A DNA stretch of 64,000 bases from the NCBI RefSeq assembly GCF_013415885.1, contig NZ_CP058910.1, forward strand, positions 3,224,001 through 3,288,000. The letters are read 5' to 3'. Under the pieces are notes generated by a model. It ran no database searches, had not been told where the DNA came from, and saw nothing but the letters and a program-made list of their open reading frames with translations. Positions 56,385 through 64,000 of the stretch are shown in pieces (positions within the stretch are counted from its first letter, which is position 1; each line of letters begins with the position of its first letter). The position numbers were made by a program, and so were the translations under genes. This DNA is from Halosimplex rubrum (GTDB lineage: Archaea; Halobacteriota; Halobacteria; Halobacteriales; Haloarculaceae).

Positions 56385-57146
56385 ATGGACGAGCCGAAAC
56401 ACCCGGTCACGACCGTCGACCGGACCCTACAGATCGTCGAGATCATCCAGGAACTCGACGGCGCCGGCGTCTCGGAGGTCGCCGACCGGGTCGACGTGGG
56501 CAAGAGCGCGGTACACAACCACCTCAACACGCTCGCCAACCGCGAGTACGTCGTCAAGGAGGGCGAGGAGTACCACATCGGGCTCGCCTTCCTCGGCCTG
56601 GGCGCCTACGCGCGCAAGCGCAACGACATCTTCGACGCCGCCTACGCCGAGGTCGACAAACTCGCCGACGAGACGGGCGAGCTCGTCAACCTCCTCGTCG
56701 AGAAGAGCGGGCAGGGCATCTACCTCTACCAGGCCCAGGGCGACAGCGCCGTCGAACTCGACACCTACGAGGGCAAGCGCGTCAACCTCCACTGCACCGG
56801 CCTCGGCAAGGCCATCCTCGGGTTCCGCCCCGAGGAGGAGGTCGAAGGGATCCTCGACGACCACGGTATGCCCGCCGAGACCGAACACACGATCACCGAC
56901 CCCGACGCCTTCTTCGAGGAACTCGCCGAGATCCGCGAGCAGGGCTACGCCGTCGACGAGGAGGAGCGACTCAACGGCCTCCGCTGCGTCGCCGCCCCGA
57001 TCACCGACGACGACGACCGCGCCATCGCCGCCATCAGCGTCTCCTGCCCCGTCCACCGCGTCGACGACGACCGCTTCTACGACGACCTCCGACAGGCCGT
57101 ACTGGGCGCCGCCAACGTCGTGGAACTGGAGCACAACTACTCCTAG
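56385..57146 (+). CDS. xacR: IclR-family transcriptional regulator
   Basis: The 253-residue protein has an N-terminal winged helix at residues about 10-65 (RTLQIVEIIQELDGAGVSEV, VGKSAVHNHLNTLANREYVV) and the IclR effector domain behind it, with LHCTGLGKAILGF at about 135-147, and GLRCVAAPITDDDDRAIAAI near 205. Its place beside the dehydratase and the semialdehyde dehydrogenase matches XacR/ArcR, which activates or represses pentose genes in Haloferax. The ATG at 56385 was chosen over 56361. Confidence 0.87.
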   Translation: MDEPKHPVTTVDRTLQIVEIIQELDGAGVSEVADRVDVGKSAVHNHLNTLANREYVVKEGEEYHIGLAFLGLGAYARKRNDIFDAAYAEVDKLADETGELVNLLVEKSGQGIYLYQAQGDSAVELDTYEGKRVNLHCTGLGKAILGFRPEEEVEGILDDHGMPAETEHTITDPDAFFEELAEIREQGYAVDEEERLNGLRCVAAPITDDDDRAIAAISVSCPVHRVDDDRFYDDLRQAVLGAANVVELEHNYS

Positions 57147-57487
57147 CCATCTTTTTTTCCGACGGGTGTCCTCGGCGCGCTTCGCGCGCCTGCGGGCACC
57201 CGTCGAACAAAAACATGGGTGAAAAAGGCCGCATCTCGGCCTCCGGCCTCGATGCGGAGAACCGCTCGCTTCGCTCGCGGATGCTAAAGGGCCTTTCAAT
57301 AGTGCAGAAGTGACGCTACCACAACAGTAGCAATTGAACGTCCGCGCGAACGAAGTGAGCGCGGTTCACCGGTCGCAAGGGAGCGGAGCGACCGCAGCGA
57401 CCGGCCTTTTTCCCCAAGTTTTTCGGGCGGAGGATCCCCACAGCGGCGCGAAGCGCCGCGAGGAGCTCTCCGCCCGAAAAAGTGGGC
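57147..57487. terminator. Nested inverted repeats between convergent genes
   Basis: Behind the regulator stop are CTTTTTTTCC (57151-57160), then GACGGGTG (57161-57168) paired with CACCCGTC (57197-57204) with GGCGCGC/GCGCGCC nested inside (57174-57180, 57184-57190). Later CCGGTCGC/GCGACCGG (57369-57376, 57397-57404) is followed by CTTTTT, and a 14-base perfect arm TTTTTCGGGCGGAG (57419-57432) pairs with CTCCGCCCGAAAAA (57468-57481), enclosing GCGGCGC/GCGCCGC (57443-57449, 57453-57459). The set is likely a two-way terminator for the regulator and the chaperonin gene. Confidence 0.65.
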
Positions 57488-59176
57488 TTACATCATGCCG
57501 CCCATACCGCCGCCCATGCCGCCGGCACCGCCGGGCGGCCCGCCGCCGTCCTCCTCGTCCTCGCCGCCGACCGAGAGGTCGCCGGCGGAGATCACGTCGT
57601 CGATGCGGAGGATCATCGTCGACGCGTCGACCGCGGAGTTGACGGCCGTGGTCTTGACGCGCAGGGGCTCGACGACGCCGTCCTCGAACATCTCGACGAG
57701 TTCGCCCGTGTCGGCGTCGATGCCGACGTTCACGTCGCCCGCGTCGTGGCGCGCGGTCATGTCGACCAGCGCGTCGATGGCGTCGTGGCCGGAGTTCTCG
57801 GCGAGCGTGCGCGGTCCGTCTTCGAAGGCCTCGGCGAACGCCTCGACGGCCAGCTGCTCGCGACCCTCGACGGAGTCGGCTTCCTCGCGGAGCGCGAGCG
57901 ACGCCTCGATCTCCGGGGCGCCGCCGCCCGGCAGAACGTGACCGTCCTCGATGGCGGCGGAGACGACGCCGATACTGTCGACGACGGCCCGCTCGACCTC
58001 GTCGAGGACGTGCTCGGTGCCGCCGCGCAGGAGGATCGTGCCGACGCCCTCCTCGGGGAGGTCACCGAAGACGACCGTCGACTCGTGGTCGGCCTGCCGG
58101 CGGACGGTCACGTCGCGGATGACCCGCTCGGAGACGCTGCCGGCGTGGCCGAGGTGGTCGGCGGTCAGCAGCTTCAGGTCGCCGACGCGCTCGGCGCCGG
58201 TCGCGGCGGCGACGCGCTGGCGCTTGTCGTCGTCGACGCGGCGGAAAGCGGTGATGTCGTTCTCGACGAGCAGCTCGGCGGCGTACTCGTCGATGCCGCC
58301 GTCGGCGAGCACCACGTCGGCGCCCGCCTCGACGATCGCGTCGACCTTGTCGGCCAGCTCGGACTGCTCGCGCTCGACGAAGCCCTGCAGGTCGCCCATG
58401 TCGCCGACCGACGCCTCGGCGCCGACCTCGGTCTCGGAGACCTCGATGTCGCCCTCGTAGACGAGGACGTTCGCGTCGTCGAGGTCGCGGCTCATGTTCT
58501 GGTGGACCGGTTCGATGTCGAAGAGGATGCCGTCGACGAACTCCGAGTCGTCGATGGAGGCGCCGTAGAACTGGCGCACGTCGACGGCGTCCTGGTCGAC
58601 GGTGCCGTCCTCGCGGACCGCGGCGCGGACGGCGCTGACGACCATCGACGAGAGCAGGTCCTTTGCGGTCTCGGCGCCCTTGCCGGTCATCGCGGTGCCG
58701 GCGACCTGTTCGAGCACCTCGGTGTCGTCGGGGTCGACCTCGGTCGCGATGTCCTCGAACACCTCGGTGACCGTCTCGGCCGCGTGGCGGTAGCCGGAGA
58801 CGATCGACGTGGGGTGGATGTCCTGTTCGAGCAGCTCCTCGGCGTTCGAGAGGAGCGCACCGGCGAGGATGACTGCGGAGGTGGTGCCGTCGCCGACCTC
58901 CTCCTCCTGGGTCGTCGCCACGTCGACGACCATGTCCGCGGCGGGATGGTCGACGTCCATCTCTTCCAGGAGTGTCACGCCGTCGTTCGTGACGACGACG
59001 TTACCGCCCTGGTCGACGAGCATCTTGTCCATCCCTCGCGGGCCGAGGGTCGTTCGGATCGTCTCCGCGACTGCACGCCCTGCCTCGAGGTTCATCGACC
59101 GGGCGTCCTCGCCCGACGTGCGCTGGCTTTCGTCGGAGAGGACCACCATCGGTCCGTCGGCCATCTGTCGTGCCAT
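57488..59176 (-). CDS. Thermosome subunit (group II chaperonin)
   Basis: The 562-residue chaperonin has [15 protein letters not shown] near residue 43, [36 protein letters not shown] near 95 (ATP), and [13 protein letters not shown] near 400 with the ATP-linked Gly run. The C-terminal tail is Gly/Met-rich ([11 protein letters not shown]), as in other CCT subunits. It folds proteins in a ring of eight or nine subunits. Start ATG at 59176; an in-frame ATG at 59164 is possible. It sits between the pentose cluster and the transporter, in the direction of the latter. Confidence 0.95.
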   Translation of the reverse strand: MARQMADGPMVVLSDESQRTSGEDARSMNLEAGRAVAETIRTTLGPRGMDKMLVDQGGNVVVTNDGVTLLEEMDVDHPAADMVVDVATTQEEEVGDGTTSAVILAGALLSNAEELLEQDIHPTSIVSGYRHAAETVTEVFEDIATEVDPDDTEVLEQVAGTAMTGKGAETAKDLLSSMVVSAVRAAVREDGTVDQDAVDVRQFYGASIDDSEFVDGILFDIEPVHQNMSRDLDDANVLVYEGDIEVSETEVGAEASVGDMGDLQGFVEREQSELADKVDAIVEAGADVVLADGGIDEYAAELLVENDITAFRRVDDDKRQRVAAATGAERVGDLKLLTADHLGHAGSVSERVIRDVTVRRQADHESTVVFGDLPEEGVGTILLRGGTEHVLDEVERAVVDSIGVVSAAIEDGHVLPGGGAPEIEASLALREEADSVEGREQLAVEAFAEAFEDGPRTLAENSGHDAIDALVDMTARHDAGDVNVGIDADTGELVEMFEDGVVEPLRVKTTAVNSAVDASTMILRIDDVISAGDLSVGGEDEEDGGGPPGGAGGMGGGMGGMM

Positions 59177-59274
59177 GTGTGCTCACAACCGCGTCTGGCG
59201 GAAATAAGATTTGCTTTCCGAACGAGCGCGGCGACCGGTCGAGGGCCGACCGGGCGAAACAGGAACCGAGGGCG

Positions 59275-60459
59275 TCAGTCGCCGAAGGTCGAGGAGTCCT
59301 GGGCGTCGTACTCGTCTTCCTCGGCGTCGGCCAGCTCCGCGCTGTTCCAGTACTCGTGGGTCTCCAGCGCGCGGAAGCAGGCGGCGTTGCTCTCGCCGGC
59401 GGTGTCGAACCGGTCGGGCTCCTCCTGCGTGCAGACCTCGCGGGCCTCCGGACAGCGCGTGTGGAACTTACAGCCCGAGGGCGGGTCCTCGGGGTCGGGC
59501 ACGTCCACCTCGCGGACCGGCGGGTCCTCCTGGATCCGCTGTTTCGCCAGGTCCGGGTCGACCGTCGGCGTCGACCACTTCAGGACCTTCGTGTAGGGGT
59601 GGGTCGGGTTCCGGAGGATCTCCTCGGGCGGCCCGATCTCGACGATCTCGCCGAGGTACATGATGGCGATGCGCCCGCCCGCGCGCTTGGCGAGGTAGCG
59701 GGCGTTGGCCAGGTCGTGGCTGATGAAGATGTAGGAGGTGTCGAAGGTGTCCTGCAGGTCGAGGATGAGGTCCATCATCCCGACGCGGAGGCTCACGTCC
59801 AGCGCCGAGATGGCCTCGTCGGCGAGGATCACGTCCGGGTTCATCAACAGGGCGCGCCCGAGCGCGATGCGCTGTTTCTCCCCGCCCGACAGCTGGTGGG
59901 GATAGCGCTCGGCGTAGTCCTCCGGCGGCATCATGTCCACGAACTCCAGGAAGCGGTAGATGGTGTCCTCGCGCTCCTTGGGACCCAGCTCCGTCCGGTA
60001 CTTCTTGAGCGGGTCCGAGAGGATCGCCTTGACGCGTCGCGAGGAGTTCAGCGCGTTGGCGGGGTCCTGGTGGATGATCTGCATCGCGCGGCGGATCTCG
60101 GTGAACTCGATGTCGGCGTCGCGGGGGTTGGCCTTGGCGTCCCAGATGTCCTGGCCGCGGTAGGAGATCGACCCGCTGGTCGGCTGTTCGAGGCCGATCG
60201 CCGTCTTGCCGAGCGTGGTCTTGCCACAGCCCGACTCCCCGACCAGCACGACGATGTCGTTGTCGTAGAGGTCGAAGCTGACGCCGTCGACCGCGCGGAC
60301 CTTCTTGTCGGTCAGCGCTCGCTTGACGATTCCGCCCGGCGTGTAGTGGACGTTCACGTCGTCGAGCGACAGGATCGGTTCGTCGTCCGGTACGTCGGTC
60401 GCCGCCTGGTCGGCGGCGTCGTCGGCTACGTCGTCCGCCGTGGGTTCGTCTGTACTCAT
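59275..60459 (-). CDS. dppF: Dipeptide/oligopeptide-type ABC transporter, ATP-binding protein (DppF-like)
   Basis: The 394-residue ATPase has Walker A VLVGESGCGKTTLGKTA near 75, the Q loop IHQDPANALN, the signature LSGGEKQRIALGRAL, Walker B VILADEAISALD and the switch His in FISHDLANARY. The C-terminal oligo_HPY region ends with CKFHTRCPEAREVC, as in Opp/Dpp ATPases. The substrate may be peptides or sugars, since archaeal Opp-type systems take oligosaccharides too. The ATG at 60459 overlaps the stop of the second ATPase gene. Confidence 0.9.
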   Translation of the reverse strand: MSTDEPTADDVADDAADQAATDVPDDEPILSLDDVNVHYTPGGIVKRALTDKKVRAVDGVSFDLYDNDIVVLVGESGCGKTTLGKTAIGLEQPTSGSISYRGQDIWDAKANPRDADIEFTEIRRAMQIIHQDPANALNSSRRVKAILSDPLKKYRTELGPKEREDTIYRFLEFVDMMPPEDYAERYPHQLSGGEKQRIALGRALLMNPDVILADEAISALDVSLRVGMMDLILDLQDTFDTSYIFISHDLANARYLAKRAGGRIAIMYLGEIVEIGPPEEILRNPTHPYTKVLKWSTPTVDPDLAKQRIQEDPPVREVDVPDPEDPPSGCKFHTRCPEAREVCTQEEPDRFDTAGESNAACFRALETHEYWNSAELADAEEDEYDAQDSSTFGD

Positions 60460-61601
60460 CTGTCGTCCTCCGTGGTCCCGTGGTCGAGGCTGTAGCTCAG
60501 CTCGTTGCGGGCCTGGTCGGAGTAGAAACACGCCGCCTGGTGGTCGTCGTCGACCGTCACGAGGTCGGGATCCTCGATCTCACAGCGGTCGTCGGCGATC
60601 GGACACCGCGGGTGGAACGAACACCCCGTCGGGATGTTCACCGGGTCCGGCCGCGCGCCCTCGATGGGCTCCATCTCGTCGATGTCCGAGTCGATGCTCG
60701 GCACCGAACGCAACAGCGCCCGGGTGTAGGGGTGGCCCGCGTTCTTCAGTAGCGACCGCGTGTCGCCCACCTCGATGAACTCGAAGGAGTACATCACGCC
60801 GATGCGGTCCGACAGCCCGGCGACCAGCGGCAGGTCGTGCGTGATGAAGACGATCGTCAGTTCGAACTCGTCGCGCAGCTCGCGCAGCATCGAGATGATC
60901 GACCGCTGCATCAGCAGGTCCAGCGCCGCCGTCGGCTCGTCCATCACGAGCACTTCCGGTTCGAGCACCAGCGCGAGCGCGATGAGCGCGCGCTGTTTCA
61001 TCCCGCCGGAGAGCTCGTGGGGGTAGGAGTTCATCACGCGGTCGGGGTCGAGGTGCAGCGCCTCGAACAGGTCCCGGACGTGCTCCATCCGCTCCTCGAG
61101 GACCGCGTTGTGGGCCTGGATGGTCTCGTGGAAGTGGCCCTTGATCTTCATCGTGGGGTTGAACGAGTTCATCGCCCCCTGGAACACCATCGACACCTCC
61201 TCCCAGCGGAAGTTGCTGAGTTCGCCCTCGGACATCCCGAGCACGTCGATGGAGTCGTCCCCGACGGCGTCGTAGGAGCCGATCTGGTCGGCGCTCGGGG
61301 TGTCGTCGGTCTCGTCTTCTCTCGGGTAGTAGGTCACGTCTCCCGAGAGGTGCCCGGGGTCCTCGACGGCGTCCATCAGCGCGGCGGCGAACATCGACTT
61401 GCCCGAGCCGCTTTCCCCGACGACGGCGAGAATCTCCTCGCGGCGGACGTCCAGGCTCACGTCGTTGAGCACCCACGCCTGTCCGCGGGACATCCCGAAC
61501 TGCACGCGGGCGTCCTCGACGCTCATGACGATGTCGTCGTCCGGGTCCTCGGTCTCCGTAGTCTCCTCGTCGGTCGATTGGTTCGGTTGTCCGATTGCCA
61601 T
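60456..61601 (-). CDS. dppD: Dipeptide/oligopeptide-type ABC transporter, ATP-binding protein (DppD-like)
   Basis: The 381-residue ATPase begins with an acidic head (TDEETTETEDPDDD) and has Walker A VVGESGSGKSMFAAAL near 57, the signature ELSGGMKQRALIALAL, Walker B VLVMDEPTAALD and VFITHDLPLVAGL. The end holds CSFHPRCPIADDRCE of the oligo_HPY domain. Together with DppF it forms the two nucleotide-binding halves. It overlaps the DppF start by 4 bases and has a gap of about 40 bases to the DppC gene. Confidence 0.9.
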   Translation of the reverse strand: MAIGQPNQSTDEETTETEDPDDDIVMSVEDARVQFGMSRGQAWVLNDVSLDVRREEILAVVGESGSGKSMFAAALMDAVEDPGHLSGDVTYYPREDETDDTPSADQIGSYDAVGDDSIDVLGMSEGELSNFRWEEVSMVFQGAMNSFNPTMKIKGHFHETIQAHNAVLEERMEHVRDLFEALHLDPDRVMNSYPHELSGGMKQRALIALALVLEPEVLVMDEPTAALDLLMQRSIISMLRELRDEFELTIVFITHDLPLVAGLSDRIGVMYSFEFIEVGDTRSLLKNAGHPYTRALLRSVPSIDSDIDEMEPIEGARPDPVNIPTGCSFHPRCPIADDRCEIEDPDLVTVDDDHQAACFYSDQARNELSYSLDHGTTEDDR

Positions 61602-61643
61602 GTCAGCGCACCTCCGGTCGTCGAGTCGGTTCGCGAGCGGTCA

Positions 61644-62669
61644 TCACAGGTCACCCGCTCCGTCCTGTTCGTCCTCCGGGATCGTCTCCGAGTGGCGCGC
61701 CAGCAGCCGCGGGTTGAACACCCGGTCGAGCCCCTGCGAGAAGAGGATCAGCGAGAAGCTCACGCCCGAGATGGCCAGCAGCGGGAACAGCATCCAGTGA
61801 CCCGCGCGGCCGGGCGCCGAGATCGCGTTGCCCTGTTCGTAGGCCAGCTGCATCATCACGCCCCAGTTGAACGAGTTGAACGGGAGCACGCCGATGAAGT
61901 ACAGCGCGACCGACTGGAAGATGACCGCGACCGCGGCGCCCGCCGCCGAGACGAGCACGAACGGCGCGACCTTCGGGACGAGCTCCTGGCCGACGATCGT
62001 CGGCGTCGAGAGCCCTATCGACCGGGCCGCCTCGACGAAGTCCTCATCGCGCAGGGATAGCACCTGCGAGCGCAACATCCTGGCTAATCCCGGCCACTGG
62101 TCGATCGCGATGATGGTCCCGACGATAAAGGGGTCCTTCGGCGAGAAGATCGCCGCGAGGACGATGATCAGCGGCAGGCCCGGGAGGGTGATGAACACGT
62201 CGGCGATCGTCATCAGGACCGTGTCGACGACGCCGCCCTTGTAGCCCGCGATCATCCCGACGAGCACCGCGACGCCGACCGAGAAGACGATCCCGGCCAG
62301 CGCCATCTTCATCATCGCCGGCGTCGAGTGGACGAGCGTCTTGAAGACGCCGCGCCCGAGGTTGTCGGTCCCCAGCGGCATCGACCAGTCGACGAACGGC
62401 TGGAGGTAGTACGGCCCCTCGTTGATCTGGGGCGGCGGGACCAGCCAGACGCCGAGGGTCCCCATCAGGAGGTAAAAGAGGACGCCCACGCCCCCGATGC
62501 GCGTCCGCCAGTCCGACCACGCGACGCGGAACGGCGTCGCGATGTAGAAGTCGAAGGCGCGACGGGCGCGCTCGGCCGGCGGCGTCCGTCGGCGCTCGGT
62601 GTCGTCGTCGGTCCCGAAGATGCTTTCCTGCGTGACGCCTCCGTCGCTCCGCGGTTCTTTCTCGGACAT
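61644..62669 (-). CDS. dppC: Dipeptide/oligopeptide-type ABC transporter, permease (DppC-like)
   Basis: The 341-residue permease has an N-terminal basic and acidic head, then GVGVLFYLLMGTLGVWLVPP as its first segment, and about six segments in all. The EAA loop with VEAARSIGLSTPTIVGQELVP is the coupling site to the ATPase. A large external loop follows the first segment, as typical for DppC. The gene starts 2 bases after the DppB stop codon (62672), so they are co-translated. Confidence 0.9.
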   Translation of the reverse strand: MSEKEPRSDGGVTQESIFGTDDDTERRRTPPAERARRAFDFYIATPFRVAWSDWRTRIGGVGVLFYLLMGTLGVWLVPPPQINEGPYYLQPFVDWSMPLGTDNLGRGVFKTLVHSTPAMMKMALAGIVFSVGVAVLVGMIAGYKGGVVDTVLMTIADVFITLPGLPLIIVLAAIFSPKDPFIVGTIIAIDQWPGLARMLRSQVLSLRDEDFVEAARSIGLSTPTIVGQELVPKVAPFVLVSAAGAAVAVIFQSVALYFIGVLPFNSFNWGVMMQLAYEQGNAISAPGRAGHWMLFPLLAISGVSFSLILFSQGLDRVFNPRLLARHSETIPEDEQDGAGDL

Positions 62670-62671
62670 CG

Positions 62672-63694
62672 TTAGAAGCTCTCCCTGGACGCGCCGGTTC
62701 CGGCTCGCGGGTCGATGAGTCCGTAGGTGAAGTCGGCGATCATGATCGCCGTCACCGTGATGCCCGAGAAGAAGACGAACGCGGCCATCACGAGCGGGTA
62801 GTCCTGACTGACCGCCGCCTCGAGCATGAACCAGCCGACCCCGTGGTACTGGAAGATGACCTCGGTGATGACGTTCGAACTGAACATCCCCGCGATGCCG
62901 AGCATGAACCCGGTGTAGATCGGGAGGATGGAGTTGCGGGTCAGGTACCGCGTCAGGATGCGGTTCGTGCCGAGCCCGCGCAGTCGCGCCGACCGCAGGT
63001 AGTCCTCACCGATGACCCGCACGGACAGCGCCCGCATCCCGATCGCCCCGCCGGCGAAGCCGACGATGAAGTTCGAGAGGATCGGCAACGTCGCGTGTCT
63101 GGCGATCCCGACCATGTACTCGATGTTGAAACCGGGCGTCGCCGCCGGCGGCGCGCGGCCGCCGGTCGGGAACAGCCCCCACTGGAACGCCAGGACCGAC
63201 AGCATCACGATCGCGGCCACGTAGTACGGGATCGACCGCATGACCAGCACGAACACGGTCAGCCCGGAGTCGATCTTGGTCCCCTCGTGCCAGGCCATGA
63301 ACACGCCCACCGCGATGGTGGCCGTAAAGCCCAGCAGGAGGCCGTAGACGCTCAGGAAGATCGACCACGGCATCCCGCGAAAGAGGATGTCGAAGACGGG
63401 GTCCTGAAACAGGATCGACTCGCCGAAGTCCTGATAGAGGATGATGTCCCGAAGCCACTCGTAGAAGGCGATCGGGATCGGCGTGTCGGGGTTGATCCCA
63501 GTCAGCTGTTCGGCCATCTGGGCGACCTCCTGTGTGTCGACGGGCTGGCCCCGCTGTTGCATCTGCTGGACCCGGTCGGCGATGATCGCCTCGACCGGCC
63601 CACCCGGGACGAGTCTGTACAGTGCGAACGTGATGAACATCCCCACGACGAACGTCACGATCGCTTGCGCGAATCGGCGTATGTAATAGTTCAT
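62672..63694 (-). CDS. dppB: Dipeptide/oligopeptide-type ABC transporter, permease (DppB-like)
   Basis: The 340-residue permease starts MNYYIRRFAQAIVTFVVGMF with a first membrane helix that follows a basic head, then a long external loop (IIADRVQQMQQRGQPVDTQE) and five more segments. The EAA-type loop LRSARLRGLGTNRILTRYL binds the ATPase. The ATG at 63694 was chosen because the family starts there; further upstream codons in that frame are not conserved. With DppC, DppD and DppF it forms a complete importer. Confidence 0.9.
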   Translation of the reverse strand: MNYYIRRFAQAIVTFVVGMFITFALYRLVPGGPVEAIIADRVQQMQQRGQPVDTQEVAQMAEQLTGINPDTPIPIAFYEWLRDIILYQDFGESILFQDPVFDILFRGMPWSIFLSVYGLLLGFTATIAVGVFMAWHEGTKIDSGLTVFVLVMRSIPYYVAAIVMLSVLAFQWGLFPTGGRAPPAATPGFNIEYMVGIARHATLPILSNFIVGFAGGAIGMRALSVRVIGEDYLRSARLRGLGTNRILTRYLTRNSILPIYTGFMLGIAGMFSSNVITEVIFQYHGVGWFMLEAAVSQDYPLVMAAFVFFSGITVTAIMIADFTYGLIDPRAGTGASRESF

Positions 63695-63732
63695 ACTGTG
63701 TGTTGGAGTCTCACAACTTCTTAATTCTTCTG

Positions 63733-64000
63733 TCAGAGCGCGGTGAAGACGCTGTAGGCGATGTAGAGGACGTAGCCGGCGGTCGGGACCGCAGCGACCT
63801 TGTACGCCTCGCTCATGGTCAGGTCCCGGACGTCCTTGATCGCGTAGGCGCCGATGTAGCCGGTCCACAGCGCGAAGACGATGGCGACGGCGGTCGCGGC
63901 GATGACGACCGTCTCACCGCTGGCCTGGGACCAGACGAACGACGACACCTCGCTGGAGAGGCTCGTCGAGAGCGTGATGTCCTCCTCGGTGACATCCAGC
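63733..64000 (-). CDS. C-terminal end of a membrane-anchored protein, probably the transporter's binding protein (partial)
   Basis: The gene enters from the right edge and ends at 63733, 38 bases in front of dppB. The readable 89 codons include SGETVVIAATAVAIVFALWT and VAAVPTAGYVLYIAYSVFTA as two hydrophobic stretches, with a charged part DVRDLTMSEAYK in between. Because the gene stands first in the transporter unit, it may be the solute-binding protein anchored by its C-terminus, as in several haloarchaeal Dpp systems. The sensor domain lies outside the window. Confidence 0.55.
   Translation of the reverse strand, partial: LDVTEEDITLSTSLSSEVSSFVWSQASGETVVIAATAVAIVFALWTGYIGAYAIKDVRDLTMSEAYKVAAVPTAGYVLYIAYSVFTAL

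Overview
The window is a high-GC, acidic-proteome archaeal chromosome segment, almost certainly from a halophilic archaeon (class Halobacteria). Reasons seen in the sequence are strongly acidic proteins, TATA-like boxes 25-30 bases in front of many start codons with little leader, twin-arginine lipoprotein signals, and families typical of haloarchaea (HalX response regulator, HEWD protein, DUF5805, DUF7344, TrkA-C/Lrp regulator, Gfo6-type xylose dehydrogenase). The genus is not decided here; a Haloarcula-like sugar-using lineage is my inference.

Layout. 0-1.1 kb: the 5' part of an IS200/IS605-type tnpB runs off the left edge, and the end of that element truncates an NAD(P)H-hydrate dehydratase gene. 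1.2-15.8 kb: housekeeping and small regulators (AAC(3)-like acetyltransferase, surE, Rsm22 methyltransferase, tyrA, FAH protein, VapC-like PIN protein, geranylgeranyl reductase, thioesterase, zinc proteins, tRNA-Thr, CBS protein, GTP cyclohydrolase III, sugar nucleotidyltransferase, HalX regulator). 15.9-32.6 kb: gluconate dehydratase, degenerate NUDIX protein, HFX_2341/CARF-like regulator, a 0.9 kb array of stem-loops, D-xylose dehydrogenase, acyl-CoA synthetase with hydrolase, PEP carboxylase, and the glpABC operon. 33-46.8 kb: glpK with a membrane protein, an Orc1/Cdc6-like ATPase, glucokinase, pyruvate kinase, a TrkH potassium module, 2-keto-3-deoxygluconate kinase and a chemoreceptor-like protein without the usual signalling tip. 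46.8-52.6 kb: a gene-poor, decayed stretch with one AT-rich orphan gene, a frameshifted gene and a DUF5805 plus tyrosine-recombinase pair, probably the remains of an integrated element. 53.2-57.1 kb: an oxidative pentose cluster (semialdehyde dehydrogenase, xylonate-type dehydratase, IclR regulator). 57.5-64 kb: a thermosome subunit and a Dpp/Opp-type ABC transporter whose apparent binding-protein gene leaves the right edge.

How the genes work together. Much of the window is carbon catabolism: glucokinase, gluconate dehydratase and KDG kinase belong to the semi-phosphorylative Entner-Doudoroff route; pyruvate kinase and PEP carboxylase handle PEP; glpK and glpABC feed glycerol to dihydroxyacetone phosphate; xylose dehydrogenase, the second dehydratase and the semialdehyde dehydrogenase fit the non-phosphorylating xylose pathway to 2-oxoglutarate, under a local IclR regulator. 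The keto-deoxy-pentonate dehydratase step is not clearly present.

Limits: functions are assigned by reading motifs only. No database search, structure prediction or RNA folding was run.
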